NCBI GenBank assembly: GCA_903835685.1
Contig: CAILNX010000052.1
Span: 45,381-109,380, forward strand
Source: an uncultured delta proteobacterium
GTDB lineage: Bacteria; Desulfobacterota; Desulfovibrionia; Desulfovibrionales; Desulfovibrionaceae
DNA: 64,000 nucleotides
Direction: 5' to 3'
A program made the position numbers and the translations under genes. Under the pieces are notes generated by a model that made no database searches, was not told where the DNA came from, and saw nothing but the letters and a program-made list of their open reading frames with translations. Each line of letters opens with the position of its first letter. The first letter of the stretch is position 1. Below are positions 9,044 to 18,141 of this stretch, one piece after another.

Positions 9044-10027
9044 TTACAAAGATGATTCCCGCTGGTCCAGCACGTAGCAGCTCTTGGGGTTCTCCTTGGC
9101 CTTTTTCTTCAGGGACATGGCCAGGGCCGAGGCCTCGCCATAGTGCTTGAGCCGCTTGTTGCGGTTAAATATCACGGCGATGGACACGGCCATGAGCGGG
9201 AAGGTGCGCACCTCGCCCTGGCGGTCCGTGGACACGATGCAGCCCTGCTCCCGGTCCTTTAAGTCGTAGAACTGGGGCACGATGGCGTCGAAGCTGGCCA
9301 CCACCTGCTTACAGGCCGACTCCACCAGGTCCGGGGACATGATGAACACGAAATCGTCCCCGCCCACGTGGCCCACGAAGCTTTTGGCCCCGCCAAAGGA
9401 TTTGATGGTGTTCACCACCACCCGGGCGCTCATCATAAGCACCTCGTCCCCCCGGGAGAACCCGTATTTATCGTTGAAAGACTTGAAATAATCCAGGTCG
9501 CAGTAGGCCAGGGCGAAGTCCTCGCCCCGGTCGATAAGCAGTTGGATACGCTGGATGATGGAGGTGTTGCCCGGGAGCTTGGTCAGGGGGTTGGCGTCAA
9601 GTGCGCGCAGGGCGCGGTTCATGGTCAGGTCGATCCGGGCCTTGACCTCGGCCGGGATGAGCGGCCGCAGGAGGAAGTCGTCCATCTCCACCGCGGTCCA
9701 GTCCCAGGCCCGCTCCATGTCCCCGGGGTCCAGGCAGAGGATGACCGGAAGCTGGCGGTACACGTTCTCGCTCTTGACCAGGCTGGCCACCTCGGACCCG
9801 GTGATGTCCGCCAGGCGGTTGTCCACCACCAGGAGGTCCGGCGGGTCGGTGAAGAGCAGGTCAATGGCCGCGCGTCCCTGCTCGTAGACCACGAAACGCA
9901 GGATTTCCGGGCTCCACAGGCTTTTAAGCAGGGCGGCGAACTGCTCGTCCGGGGTGAGCACGATGGCCACCTGGGCCCGTCCGGCCAGGCCCTCGCCCTC
10001 CTCGATCAGGTCATCGTCATTGTTCAA
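9044..10027 (-). CDS. Receiver-GGDEF diguanylate cyclase
   Basis: 327 residues. Residues ~18-135 form a response-regulator receiver (DLLVVDNRLADITG with the phospho-acceptor Asp). Residues ~145-315 form a GGDEF domain (ANPLTKLPGN, YCDLDYFKSFND, GHVGGDDFVF). The signature is GGDDF, which keeps both acidic positions, so activity is plausible. There is no R-x-x-D inhibitory site just upstream of it. The start is TTG at 10027, overlapping the stop of the HDOD gene by 11 bases, so the two proteins are co-translated. Predicted role: phosphorylation-controlled c-di-GMP synthesis. Confidence 0.85.
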   Translation of the reverse strand: MNNDDDLIEEGEGLAGRAQVAIVLTPDEQFAALLKSLWSPEILRFVVYEQGRAAIDLLFTDPPDLLVVDNRLADITGSEVASLVKSENVYRQLPVILCLDPGDMERAWDWTAVEMDDFLLRPLIPAEVKARIDLTMNRALRALDANPLTKLPGNTSIIQRIQLLIDRGEDFALAYCDLDYFKSFNDKYGFSRGDEVLMMSARVVVNTIKSFGGAKSFVGHVGGDDFVFIMSPDLVESACKQVVASFDAIVPQFYDLKDREQGCIVSTDRQGEVRTFPLMAVSIAVIFNRNKRLKHYGEASALAMSLKKKAKENPKSCYVLDQRESSL

Positions 10028-10859
10028 AGGACAGGTCCGATATTTCCACGAATTTATCGCTCAAATCGTCCAGGATTTTTTCCAGGTCCGAGGTCCGAAG
10101 CTTGAGGATAGTCAAGGCCTCGGGATTGAAGGGCGGGACCTGGTCGTCCCCGCTGAACCCATATTCGTAGAGCTTGACCAGAAAATCGGCCAGATGGACC
10201 GTGGCGGCCATGGCCGGGTAGTTGGAGGCCAGGTGCGGGGCGTGGTGATAGGCCATGCCCTCCTTGATGTTGTTCGGAAGGTGCCAGTGGTCGGCCAGCC
10301 AGGCGTTGATCCGGTTGTGCCCGAATCCCAGGACCAGCTTCTCGGCCTCCAGCCAGGTGACGTCCTTCTCCTTGACCTTTTCCTGGATGGCGGTGTGCAT
10401 CTGGGGCAGTTGCACGGCCGTGACCACCTTGCCCAGGTCGTGCAGGAGCCCGCTCACCGAGTATTCCTCGGGACCGTCCAGGTCGGCATGGCGGGCGATG
10501 GTGTTGGCCGCCGTGGCGCAGCCCAGGCTGTGCTCCCACAGACCTTTCATGTTCTGGTTCATGATGTCGAACACCGAGGTGGAGATGATGATGCCCCGGA
10601 TGACGTTGAAGCCGAGCAGCACCAGGGCGTGGTTGATGGCGCTGATGCGGCCGGGAAACCCGTAGATGGGCGAGTTGACCATTTTCAGGACCTTGGCCGT
10701 GAGCACCTGATCCGTGGAAATGACCTTGCCTATCTTGTCCGTGGACACGTCCGGGTTTTCGACCAGCTTGCTCACTTCCTCCAGCACCGTGGGCAGGGTG
10801 GGCAGGTCCCGAACCGCCAGCACCATGCCCTTGACTTCGGTCTTGAGATCTTCGGCCAT
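10017..10859 (-). CDS. HDOD domain signalling protein
   Basis: 280 residues, almost entirely an HDOD domain: DLPTLPTVLEEVSKLVENPD, INHALVLLGFNVIRGIIIS and the remnant HD pair in SVSGLLHDLGKVV. HDOD proteins are HD-superfamily relatives found next to c-di-GMP and chemotaxis proteins; most lack demonstrated phosphodiesterase activity. It is followed, with overlap, by the receiver-GGDEF gene, which suggests a shared pathway. The Shine-Dalgarno GGAG lies just ahead of the ATG. Confidence 0.85.
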   Translation of the reverse strand: MAEDLKTEVKGMVLAVRDLPTLPTVLEEVSKLVENPDVSTDKIGKVISTDQVLTAKVLKMVNSPIYGFPGRISAINHALVLLGFNVIRGIIISTSVFDIMNQNMKGLWEHSLGCATAANTIARHADLDGPEEYSVSGLLHDLGKVVTAVQLPQMHTAIQEKVKEKDVTWLEAEKLVLGFGHNRINAWLADHWHLPNNIKEGMAYHHAPHLASNYPAMAATVHLADFLVKLYEYGFSGDDQVPPFNPEALTILKLRTSDLEKILDDLSDKFVEISDLSFEQ

Positions 10860-10862
10860 CCC

Positions 10863-11240
10863 CTACTCCTTGCCCGGCTCGGCCGGAGCCTCGGCCTTGA
10901 CTTTGTCCGCCTCGCGCAGGGCAGCCAGATGCGCGGCCTTCATCTGAAAATACTCGCGCAGCATTTCCTTGGTCTCGGTCATGGCCGGATCACTCGTGTA
11001 GCGCCGGAACAGGTGGTCCAGGCGTTCGGCGATGCGGGCAAAGGGAGTGTCCTCTCCGGCCGAGGGGTCCAGGGGATTGCCCTCCACCACCACGGCCTCC
11101 ACGTCCATGTTGGCCAGACGCTCGATGAGGCGTTCGGTGAGCTCCATGCCCGTGGCGGCAATGACCATGCCGCCCTCTTTCTGGGCAGGCTTGGCCAGCT
11201 TCATGCCCGCTTTGGCCAGGGCCAGGGGTATTTTCTGCAT
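10863..11240 (-). CDS. Conserved hypothetical protein, 125 residues
   Basis: The protein starts at the ATG at 11240 behind GGGAG; the frame stays open further upstream but only as a shadow of dprA. It has a basic amphipathic N terminus (KIPLALAKAGMKLAKPAQ), a small alpha/beta-looking centre (GMVIAATGMELTERLIERL, VEAVVVEGNPLD) and a charged helical tail with KVKAEAPAEPGKE. There are no Cys motifs and no membrane span. It lies between dprA (25 bases) and the HDOD gene (3 bases) on the same strand, so all four genes may form an operon. I do not recognise a family. Confidence 0.7.
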   Translation of the reverse strand: MQKIPLALAKAGMKLAKPAQKEGGMVIAATGMELTERLIERLANMDVEAVVVEGNPLDPSAGEDTPFARIAERLDHLFRRYTSDPAMTETKEMLREYFQMKAAHLAALREADKVKAEAPAEPGKE

Positions 11241-11265
11241 GCGTCGCTCCCTCGCGGTATTTCTG

Positions 11266-12573
11266 TCAGTCCCGGCTATAATACATGCCCGGCCATTGCC
11301 GCACAAGCCCTCGCATTTCCAGCAGGAGCAAAACCCGGCTGGCCGCCCCGGCCTCCCAGTCCAGTCTCTCGGCCAGGGTGTCGATGTGCAGGCGTTCGGA
11401 ACCGGCCAAAAGCCCGAGGAGGCGTCCCTCGGGACCGGACGGGTCCAGGTCCGGGGGCAAGGGCTTCGGTATTCGGGCAGCTTGCGGGGCCGCTTGCGAG
11501 ACTGGATCGACAGGCGACAGGGTCGGGGCCAAGGCCGGAGAGGCAGCCGAAGCCGGGGCCGATGGTTTTCCAGGGGCGATGAGGGCCGCCAGGCCACGCA
11601 ACTGCTCGCGCAGGGCCAGGAAGATGTCGTCGGCCGACTCCACCAGGAGCGCGCCGTTTTTTATGAGCTGGTTGCACCCGGAGAACGAGGGTTGGCCGTA
11701 AGGTCCGGGCAGGGCGAATACGTCGCGGCCCTGCTCCAGGGCCAGGCGCGCGGTGATCAGGCTGCCGCTGCGGGGTCCGGCCTCGGCCACCAGCGCGCCC
11801 AGGGACAGGCCGCTGATGATCCGGTTGCGGATGGGGAAATTGGTGGACAGGGGCCGGGTTCCGGGCGGGTGCTCGGTGAGCACCAGGCCGCGCGAGCCCA
11901 AGGCCCGGCGCAGGTCCGCGTTCTGGGGCGGGTAGTCCACGTGCAGGCCCGTGGCCATGACCGCAATGGACCGGCCCAGGCCCGAAAGCCCGGCCAGATG
12001 GGCCTGGCGGTCGATCCCCAAAGCCAGGCCGGACACGATGGTCACGCCCGATCGGGACAGGGTGGCGCAGATGTTCTCCGTGGCCGCGACCCCCATGGGG
12101 CTGCATTTGCGGGACCCCACCACGGCCAGGCAGGGGGCTTTCAGCAGGCTCAAGTCTCCTTCATAGTAGAGGAAAAGCGGGGGGTCCGGGATGTCCCAAA
12201 GTCTGGGGGGATAGATGGATTCGGAGAACAGCAGCACCCGCATGCTGACCGCCCGGGCGTCCCGGTATTCGCGCTCGGCCATCGGCCGCCAGGCCTCGGC
12301 GCGAAAGGCCTCGGCCTGGCGCTTGGAGGCCAGCCCCAGGCCCTTCCAGGCGCTTGCGTCCCGGATGGCCGCATAGGCCGTGGAATAATGGGAGACAATG
12401 GCCTTGGCCGTGCGCGGGCCGATGCCCGGGGTGTGCCGCAGGGCCAGGCAGGCGAAGAATTCCTGCCGGAAATCCGTTTCCGTGGGCCACTCGGACGCTG
12501 GCTCGGCCACGGGGCCGGGCGGGTCCTGGTCCGCGCGGTCAGACGCGGCGGGCCGGGCCAGGGGGGAAGACAT
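11266..12573 (-). CDS. dprA: DNA-processing protein DprA
   Basis: 435 residues. N-terminal SAM/HhH region (ALRHTPGIGPRTAKAIVSHY), then the Rossmann-like DprA core with AVVGSRKCSPMG and TIVSGLALGIDRQAH (about residues 150-330), and a C-terminal winged-helix part (LLGLLAGSERLHIDTLAERL). DprA loads RecA onto incoming single-stranded DNA during natural transformation. A Pro/Ala-rich linker of about 50 residues separates the core from the winged helix. The N-terminal ~28 residues are low-complexity, and the true start could be slightly downstream. Confidence 0.92.
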   Translation of the reverse strand: MSSPLARPAASDRADQDPPGPVAEPASEWPTETDFRQEFFACLALRHTPGIGPRTAKAIVSHYSTAYAAIRDASAWKGLGLASKRQAEAFRAEAWRPMAEREYRDARAVSMRVLLFSESIYPPRLWDIPDPPLFLYYEGDLSLLKAPCLAVVGSRKCSPMGVAATENICATLSRSGVTIVSGLALGIDRQAHLAGLSGLGRSIAVMATGLHVDYPPQNADLRRALGSRGLVLTEHPPGTRPLSTNFPIRNRIISGLSLGALVAEAGPRSGSLITARLALEQGRDVFALPGPYGQPSFSGCNQLIKNGALLVESADDIFLALREQLRGLAALIAPGKPSAPASAASPALAPTLSPVDPVSQAAPQAARIPKPLPPDLDPSGPEGRLLGLLAGSERLHIDTLAERLDWEAGAASRVLLLLEMRGLVRQWPGMYYSRD

Positions 12574-12695
12574 GATGTCCAGGACAGGTGGGATGTTCGG
12601 GGGTCAGCATGGAGGGCCACAATCGCGCAATGACAAGAAATACTGAATATTCTTCATTCGAGTTGGTCCCTGCCTGATCGACCCCGAACCCCGCG

Positions 12696-13523
12696 TCAGC
12701 CGCCCAGTTCCTTGAGCTTGGTCTGGGCCGCCCGGACCGGCTCCTTGCCCGGAAATTCGTCAATTAAAGTGCGCAGATAGAAGATCGCGTTGTTCTTGTC
12801 CCCGAGCTTCTCGTAGCAATAGGCAATCTTCAGCAGGGCCGCCGGGGTCTTCTCATGGTCCTTGAAGCGCCGGGGCACGTCCTTGAAGGCCAGGATGGCC
12901 TGGGCGAAATCGCGCTGGTCGTAGTAGGTCTCGCCGATCCAGTACAGGGCGTTGGGGGCCAGGGGATCGTCGGGATTCTGGGCCACGAATTCGCTGAACC
13001 GGGACCGGGCCTCCTCGGACTTCTTGGCGTTGTAGGCCTGCATGCCCTGGTTGTAGAGGGCTGCGCCGGACAGGCCCGAGGGCTTGGGGGCCGGGGACGC
13101 TGCGGGCACGGGGGCCATGCTCTCCATGGGGGCGGCAGGCTGCATGGCCGGGGGCGTCATGGGCTGAGGCATGGCCGCCATGGGCCGGGCCGCGGGAGCC
13201 GGAGCAGGCTCGGATGCGGACGGGGTGGCCAGGGTCATCTCGTCGGGCAGGGGGGCGGACACGGATGCAGGCCCCCGGCCAGCCTCCAGGGCGCGAATGC
13301 GGTTTTTCAAGGTCTCGATCTCGGCCTCCTGGCGGCGGGCGTGCTCCTTGGCCGCCAGGGAGGCCTCCTCCAGACTTTGCAAACGCCATTCGGAGCTTTG
13401 GGGGCCGCTCTGGGCCGCGCATCCTGCCAGACTGGCGGTCAGGACGACGGCCAGAACGACGGTCAGAACCGTGGCAAGGCGGCCCTTCGGACGGGCGAGA
13501 CGGACCAAGGCGCTTTCGTTCAT
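12696..13523 (-). CDS. cpoB: Cell division coordinator CpoB / YbgF-type TPR lipoprotein
   Basis: 275 residues from the ATG at 13523 (the open frame upstream to 13868 is non-coding in composition). Hydrophobic signal with lipobox S-L-A-G-C, then a coiled coil (EEASLAAKEHARRQEAEIET region) as in YbgF trimers, a long Pro/Ala/Met linker, and a C-terminal block of three TPR-like repeats (ALYNQGMQAYNAKKSEEARS, NALYWIGETYYDQRDFAQA, ALLKIAYCYEKLGDKNNAI). YbgF/CpoB works with the Tol-Pal envelope system and peptidoglycan synthesis at division, but no tol or pal gene is adjacent here. Confidence 0.82.
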   Translation of the reverse strand: MNESALVRLARPKGRLATVLTVVLAVVLTASLAGCAAQSGPQSSEWRLQSLEEASLAAKEHARRQEAEIETLKNRIRALEAGRGPASVSAPLPDEMTLATPSASEPAPAPAARPMAAMPQPMTPPAMQPAAPMESMAPVPAASPAPKPSGLSGAALYNQGMQAYNAKKSEEARSRFSEFVAQNPDDPLAPNALYWIGETYYDQRDFAQAILAFKDVPRRFKDHEKTPAALLKIAYCYEKLGDKNNAIFYLRTLIDEFPGKEPVRAAQTKLKELGG

Positions 13524-13719
13524 GGACTTTAAATAGGTGAAGCGGTTGTTCTTTGCAAGCAGGAATCCGGTTTGCCCGAACACTCCGGCCCGGGTTCCAG
13601 GGTCAGGACTCCGGGGTCCGGTCCAGGGGCCGCGCCCTTGCCTCTGGGGGGAAAATGGGGCACAAGGACCCCGGCCCGCGCCCCGGCCCGGGCTGCATTT
13701 CGTCTTGCGGAGGACTCCC

Positions 13720-14679
13720 ATGCCCACGGCCATGACCCCGGACCTCATTTTCGGCCTCCTGGCCCTGTCCTTTTTCAAGCTCCTGTCCGGCGCGGGCCTG
13801 GGTTCGGTCCTGGTGGCCGCGGTCTCCGAGACCCTGGGCCAGACCCGGAAAAAGGCCTTCCTGGACAAGTTCGCCCTTCAGGCCAGCGCCCTGGGCTTCA
13901 AGGCCCTGACCGCCGGACTGGCCGGGAGCGTCTGCGCCCTGGGCTTTCTGGCCCTCAAGCGGCCCTGGAGCGTGCAACCCCTTCTGGAATCCCGCGCGCT
14001 TCTGGTCCTGTTCGCCGGGTGGTTCCTTTTCATCGGACTTCTGGCCGTCTACAGCCTCACCTGGCGCAGCATGAAATCCAGCAAGACGGCCCACCAGGGC
14101 CTGGGCCTTTTCCTGGCCGCCCTGGCCTTGGGCCTTACGGGCCTGGCCCTGACCAGCGCGAACAAGACCCTGCCCCTTTTCTCCCTGATCCGGCTGGAGC
14201 AGGCCCCGGAAACAGCGGCCATGGCCACGGCCCCATCGGCCGCCATGACAGTCGCCCTGTCCCCGGACCTCCTGGCCCCCCTGGCCCTGACCGGCCTGGC
14301 CTGGACCATCTGCGTCGCTGGCGGACTGGGGCTTTTGTACCTGCTCCACCGCCGGGAAAAGGACGATTTCGGGCGGGACTACTACTTTTTCGCCCTGCGC
14401 ACGGGCGCGCGCTGGGCCTTGGGCGGCCTAATCCCGGCCCTGGCCTGCGGGGCCTGGCTCATCCTGGCCCTGTCCGAGGCCAACCGCGCCCGGATTTTTG
14501 AGACCCTGCCCCTGCCCCTGGCCGCCCTGGCCGGTCTGTCCCTGGTCTGCGCCGGGTCCTGGACCGCCGTGGCCGTGAGCCGCACCCCCCTGACCCTCAA
14601 ATGGCTCCTGGGCCTGGCCGGCCTGGCCCTCTGGCTCATGCAGGGGCTGTTCCTGCTGGTGGCCCTGGCCCTGGCCTAG
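13720..14679 (+). CDS. Unknown polytopic membrane protein, 319 residues
   Basis: The start is the ATG at 13720, directly behind GCGGAGG. About eight hydrophobic spans are visible, arranged as two similar-looking halves separated by a loop near residues 155-185 rich in Ala, Met and Thr. Conserved-looking polar features are KKAFLDKFALQ after span 1 and HRREKDDFGRDYYFFALR before span 6. There is no signature of a known transporter family and no cofactor ligand pattern. It is convergent with the GNAT-like gene. I cannot assign a function. Confidence 0.7.
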   Translation: MPTAMTPDLIFGLLALSFFKLLSGAGLGSVLVAAVSETLGQTRKKAFLDKFALQASALGFKALTAGLAGSVCALGFLALKRPWSVQPLLESRALLVLFAGWFLFIGLLAVYSLTWRSMKSSKTAHQGLGLFLAALALGLTGLALTSANKTLPLFSLIRLEQAPETAAMATAPSAAMTVALSPDLLAPLALTGLAWTICVAGGLGLLYLLHRREKDDFGRDYYFFALRTGARWALGGLIPALACGAWLILALSEANRARIFETLPLPLAALAGLSLVCAGSWTAVAVSRTPLTLKWLLGLAGLALWLMQGLFLLVALALA

Positions 14680-14695
14680 CCCCTCGTCCGCCGCC

Positions 14696-15115
14696 CTAGC
14701 CCTTGGCGTCCCCGGCCGCACCCGAGGTCCGGGGCAGACGGAGCATGACCTCGGGGTCGTCCGCATCCAGGGAGGCGAATCCGTACTCCCAGTAGAACGC
14801 AAGCTCGTCCTCGGACAGGCTCGCGCCCGGGCTTCCGTCCAAGTGGCTGGCCCAACTGTAGATGGAGGCCTGCTGGCGGTCGGCCCAGCGGGTGAGCTGT
14901 TCGAGCAGGGCGTGCTCCATGCCCATGCCCTTGAACACCGGGGGGATGAACAGGCGGTGCAGGCAGTACTGGGGCAGGTCCAAATCCTTACGGAAGATGG
15001 CCATGTGCGGGGAGATCCGGCGCAGTTCGGCAAAGGCCCCCCGATTGTGGGCCTCGATGACAAAGGTGGCGCCCCGTGGTTCGATGATGGTCTTGACCTT
15101 GGCCTTGGTGCGCAT
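14696..15115 (-). CDS. GNAT-like (acetyltransferase-fold) protein
   Basis: 139 residues. LFIPPVFKGMGMEHALLEQL followed by a helix resembles the acetyl-CoA-binding loop of GNAT N-acetyltransferases (R/Q-x-x-G-x-G/A), although here it reads F-K-G-M-G-M. The C-terminal ELAFYWEYGFASLDADD matches the usual FYxxxGF strand of that fold. The N-terminal part is shorter than in most GNATs. The strong Shine-Dalgarno AAGGAAGGAAC supports the start. A dyad resembling the activator sites at 18020-18069 lies 48-62 bases upstream of the start. Confidence 0.5.
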   Translation of the reverse strand: MRTKAKVKTIIEPRGATFVIEAHNRGAFAELRRISPHMAIFRKDLDLPQYCLHRLFIPPVFKGMGMEHALLEQLTRWADRQQASIYSWASHLDGSPGASLSEDELAFYWEYGFASLDADDPEVMLRLPRTSGAAGDAKG

Positions 15116-15162
15116 GTTCCTTCCTTACCCTGAAGGCCCGCCCCGAATCAAGCCGAGGTCAT

Positions 15163-15177
15163 ATTTCATTTTGAAAC
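15163..15177. promoter_or_regulatory. Dyad resembling the two activator sites at 18 kb
   Basis: On the minus strand this reads GTTTCA-AAAT-GAAAT. It has the same half-sites and spacing as the sites at 18020 and 18055 (GTTTCA-n4-GAGAC / GGTAC). It lies just past the stop of the sigma54 activator gene and upstream of the GNAT-like gene. I found no correctly spaced GG/GC sigma54 promoter between it and that gene, so its role is uncertain. Confidence 0.35.
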
Positions 15178-15184
15178 ATCCGTT

Positions 15185-16528
15185 TCATCCCAGGGAAAAC
15201 TGCTTGAGCTTGCGCCACAGGGTGGTGCGCGGAACCCCCAATATCTGGGCGGCCAGGCCCTTGTTGCGGCCGGTTCGGGCCAGAACCTTGGCGATGTGCA
15301 GGCGCTCCATTTCCTCCAGGCTGGACAGGCGTTCGCCCTCCACCGAGTCGAAATCCATCTGCTGGAGGTCCTGGGGCAGGGCCTCGGTGCTGATGGTCTC
15401 GGATTCGCCCAGGGCCACGGCCCGCTGGATGATGTTCTCCAACTCCCGGACATTGCCGGGAAAATCGTAGTTCAAGAGGATTTGCAGGGCGTCGGGGTGC
15501 ATGGATCGCACCGGCTTGTGAAAGAGCAGACTGAACCGGTCGATGAAATGAGCGATAAGCAGGGGGATGTCCTCCTTGCGCTCGGCCAGGCGGGGAAGCT
15601 CGACGCCCACCACGTTCAGCCGGTAGTAAAGATCCTCCCGGAACCGGCCCCGGGTGATCTCCTGCTTCAAATCCCGATTGGTGGCCGCGATGATCCGGAT
15701 GTCCAGATCAATGGGCCGGGTTCCGCCCACCCGAAGAATCCGCCGCTCCTGGATCACGTGCAGGAGCTTGACCTGCATGGAGGACGGCATCTCCCCGATC
15801 TCGTCCAGAAAGACCGTGCCCGCATTGGCCGCCTCCAGGAGCCCGATCTTGGTGGCCGAGGCCCCGGTAAAGGCCCCCCGCTCGTGCCCGAACAGTTCGC
15901 TGGAGATGAGTTCCTCGGTGAACCCGCCGCAGTTGAAGGACACAAAGGCCTGGTCCTTGCGCGGGGAGAGCCGGTGCAAGGCCTTGGCCACCAGGGCCTT
16001 GCCCGTTCCGCTCTCTCCCTGGATGAGCACGTTGCAGTCCACGGGCGCGATCTTGCGCACCAGATCAAAGACCTGGCGCATGGTCCGGCTGGCCCCGATC
16101 ATGCTTTCCAGGCCGGTCTCCTCCCGCAGGGCCCGACGCAGGTCGCGGTTCTCCCGGCGCACGGACACGGTCTCGCAGGCCCCTTTCACCAGGTTGCGCA
16201 CCTCGGCCAGCTTCACCGGCTTGGCCACGTAATGAAAGGCCCCCAGCTTGATGGCCTCGATGGCCGTCTCCAGCCCGCCGTGCCCGGTGATCAGGATCAC
16301 CTCGGTCTCCAGGCGCGAGTCCTTGATCCGGCGCAAGGCCTCCAGCCCGCTTTGGCCCGGGAGCTTGAGGTCCAGCAGGGCCACGTCAAAGCGGACCTCG
16401 GCCAGGCGGGCCAAAAAGGATTCCGCATCGGCAAAGATTTCGGTCTCGTACCCGCTACGCTCCAGGGCCTCGGCCAGACGCCTGCGGGCCACGACCTCGT
16501 CGTCCACCACCGCGATCCTACAGGTCAT
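15185..16528 (-). CDS. NtrC-family sigma54-dependent response regulator
   Basis: 447 residues in three domains. Receiver (about 1-120) with the acidic pocket VVDDE and phospho-acceptor Asp53 in LLDLKLP. AAA+ sigma54-interaction domain (about 140-375) with Walker A GESGTGKA, the sigma54-contacting loop GAFTGA and Walker B TVFLDEIGEM. Fis-type helix-turn-helix at the C terminus (GRNKGLAAQILGVPRTTLWR). All catalytic and sigma54 contact motifs are intact. Its start overlaps the 3' end of the sensor kinase gene by 11 bases, so they form one two-component unit. The nearest sigma54 promoter is the divergent one at 18142, which I infer to be its target. Confidence 0.93.
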   Translation of the reverse strand: MTCRIAVVDDEVVARRRLAEALERSGYETEIFADAESFLARLAEVRFDVALLDLKLPGQSGLEALRRIKDSRLETEVILITGHGGLETAIEAIKLGAFHYVAKPVKLAEVRNLVKGACETVSVRRENRDLRRALREETGLESMIGASRTMRQVFDLVRKIAPVDCNVLIQGESGTGKALVAKALHRLSPRKDQAFVSFNCGGFTEELISSELFGHERGAFTGASATKIGLLEAANAGTVFLDEIGEMPSSMQVKLLHVIQERRILRVGGTRPIDLDIRIIAATNRDLKQEITRGRFREDLYYRLNVVGVELPRLAERKEDIPLLIAHFIDRFSLLFHKPVRSMHPDALQILLNYDFPGNVRELENIIQRAVALGESETISTEALPQDLQQMDFDSVEGERLSSLEEMERLHIAKVLARTGRNKGLAAQILGVPRTTLWRKLKQFSLG

Positions 16529-17978
16529 GACCTTCCTCCTCCTCCTCGGCCGAAGGGGCTGGCTGGCCGTCGACCTTGGGCAAAAGCACGCTGAAGGTCG
16601 CGCCCTGGCCCGGCGCGCTTTCCACCTCGATGCGCCCGCCGTGCCGCTTGACGATGGAATAGGCCACGGCCAGGCCCAGACCCGTGCCCTTGCCCACTTC
16701 CTTGGTGGTGAAAAACGGCTCGAAGATGTGCGGCAGGTTCTCAGGATCGATGCCCTTGCCCGTGTCCCGCACCAGGAGCCGGACGAATCGGCCTGCCTCG
16801 CGCCCCATGACCTCGATGACTCCTCCGGCCGGGGTGACCTGGGCGGCGTTGAGCAGGAGGTTCAGGAACACCTGCTGGAGATGGCGCAAATCCCCGGCCA
16901 CCTTGCCCAGGCCCGGGGGCACGTCCACGTTCAAGGTCACTCCCGCCACCAGCATCTGGTTCTTGAGCAGGGCCAGGGAGCTTTTGACCACGGCCTCCGG
17001 GTCCAAGGGGCTGAACTTGGCCTTCTCCATGCGGGAGAAGTCCAGGAGGTTGCGCACGATGTCCCCGGCCCGTTCGGCCTGGGCCATGATGTCCCGGGCC
17101 GCATCCAGTCCGTCCTCGTCCATGAGTTCGGCCTGGGTCTCCAGCATGCTTTCGGCTGAGATCAGGATGTTGTTGATGGGATTGTTGATCTCATGGGCCA
17201 CTCCGGCGGCCAGGGTGCCGAGTGCGGCCATCTTGCGGGCCTGGAGCAGGTCGTCCTGGTTGGCCCGGAGCTCCTGGGCCATGCGGTTCAAGGCCTCCAG
17301 GAGTCCGCTGACCTCCACGATGTGCCCGCCTCCGGAGTCCACGGGCCGGAAATCGCCCTTGGCCACCTGGGCCGTGATCCGGCCGATCATGCCCAGGGGC
17401 TTGAGCAGGCTTCGGGCGATGATCTTGATGAGAATGGCCATGAGCACCAGAAAGACGCCCAAATAGGCGAAGGGCAGGAGCGAGACCTTGAAGATGCTCT
17501 TGTGGATGCGGTCCCGTTTGGTGCGGATAAGCTCCTCGGACATATCCACCAGGCGCTTGCCCATGGCCCGCAGGCCCTCCTCCTTGAGTTCGCCCCCGCC
17601 CTCGATGGACAAAAAGCCCTGGCGGTAGGCGGTCAGCACGGTCTGAAAAGAGGAATACCCCACGGACCCGGCCACCTGGACCATGTCCGGGGCGAGTTCG
17701 GTCATGACCTCGGCGGCCTGGTCCAGGTGCAGCAGCCCTTCCCGCAGGCTCTCGGCCCCGCCGTAGATGAGCAGGTTCTTTTCATACCGCCGGGCCTCCA
17801 GGATGGAGTTGACCAGGTCCTCGTAGCGCTCCCCGAGCAGGAGCCGCTCGCGCACGGCGGACAGGGTCCAGACATTGAGCGCGGTCAGTCCGCAGGCCAC
17901 CAGGAAGGCCACCAGAAACAGGGTGAATATCTTGCCTTTGATGGAGTTGAAAAAGACGCGGATTCTCTGGATGACCAT
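16518..17978 (-). CDS. Sensor histidine kinase (partner of the sigma54 activator)
   Basis: 486 residues from the ATG at 17978, which has GGGGAG upstream (the 50 upstream in-frame codons do not look coding). A membrane span at ~15-36, a periplasmic helical sensor region of about 150 residues, a second span at ~165-185, then HAMP, a dimerisation domain with H-box [12 protein letters not shown], and an HATPase_c domain ([46 protein letters not shown]). The periplasmic region ([14 protein letters not shown]) looks like a four-helix bundle sensor; its ligand is unknown. The C terminus ends in an acidic EEEEE run. Confidence 0.92.
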   Translation of the reverse strand: MVIQRIRVFFNSIKGKIFTLFLVAFLVACGLTALNVWTLSAVRERLLLGERYEDLVNSILEARRYEKNLLIYGGAESLREGLLHLDQAAEVMTELAPDMVQVAGSVGYSSFQTVLTAYRQGFLSIEGGGELKEEGLRAMGKRLVDMSEELIRTKRDRIHKSIFKVSLLPFAYLGVFLVLMAILIKIIARSLLKPLGMIGRITAQVAKGDFRPVDSGGGHIVEVSGLLEALNRMAQELRANQDDLLQARKMAALGTLAAGVAHEINNPINNILISAESMLETQAELMDEDGLDAARDIMAQAERAGDIVRNLLDFSRMEKAKFSPLDPEAVVKSSLALLKNQMLVAGVTLNVDVPPGLGKVAGDLRHLQQVFLNLLLNAAQVTPAGGVIEVMGREAGRFVRLLVRDTGKGIDPENLPHIFEPFFTTKEVGKGTGLGLAVAYSIVKRHGGRIEVESAPGQGATFSVLLPKVDGQPAPSAEEEEEGHDL

Positions 17979-18019
17979 GGTTCTCCCCTTTCCGACGCCC
18001 ACCAGACCGGCCTGTCCAT

Positions 18020-18069
18020 GTTTCAAATTGGTACGGTCGTCTTGGCCCAGACGCGTTTCATATTGAGAC
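18020..18069 (+). promoter_or_regulatory. Pair of dyad activator-binding sites (candidate UAS)
   Basis: Two similar 15-base dyads, GTTTCAAATTGGTAC at 18020-18034 and GTTTCATATTGAGAC at 18055-18069, start 35 bases apart (about three and a third helical turns). They lie roughly 75-120 bases upstream of the -24/-12 promoter at 18142, the usual placement for NtrC-type enhancer sites. They sit in the intergenic region shared with the kinase/activator genes. Confidence 0.65.
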
Positions 18070-18141
18070 AATACCCCCAGCAGCCAATCAGGGCAAGATG
18101 CCAACACCAATGAATTATTGATGTTCATATTTTTGCTCAGT

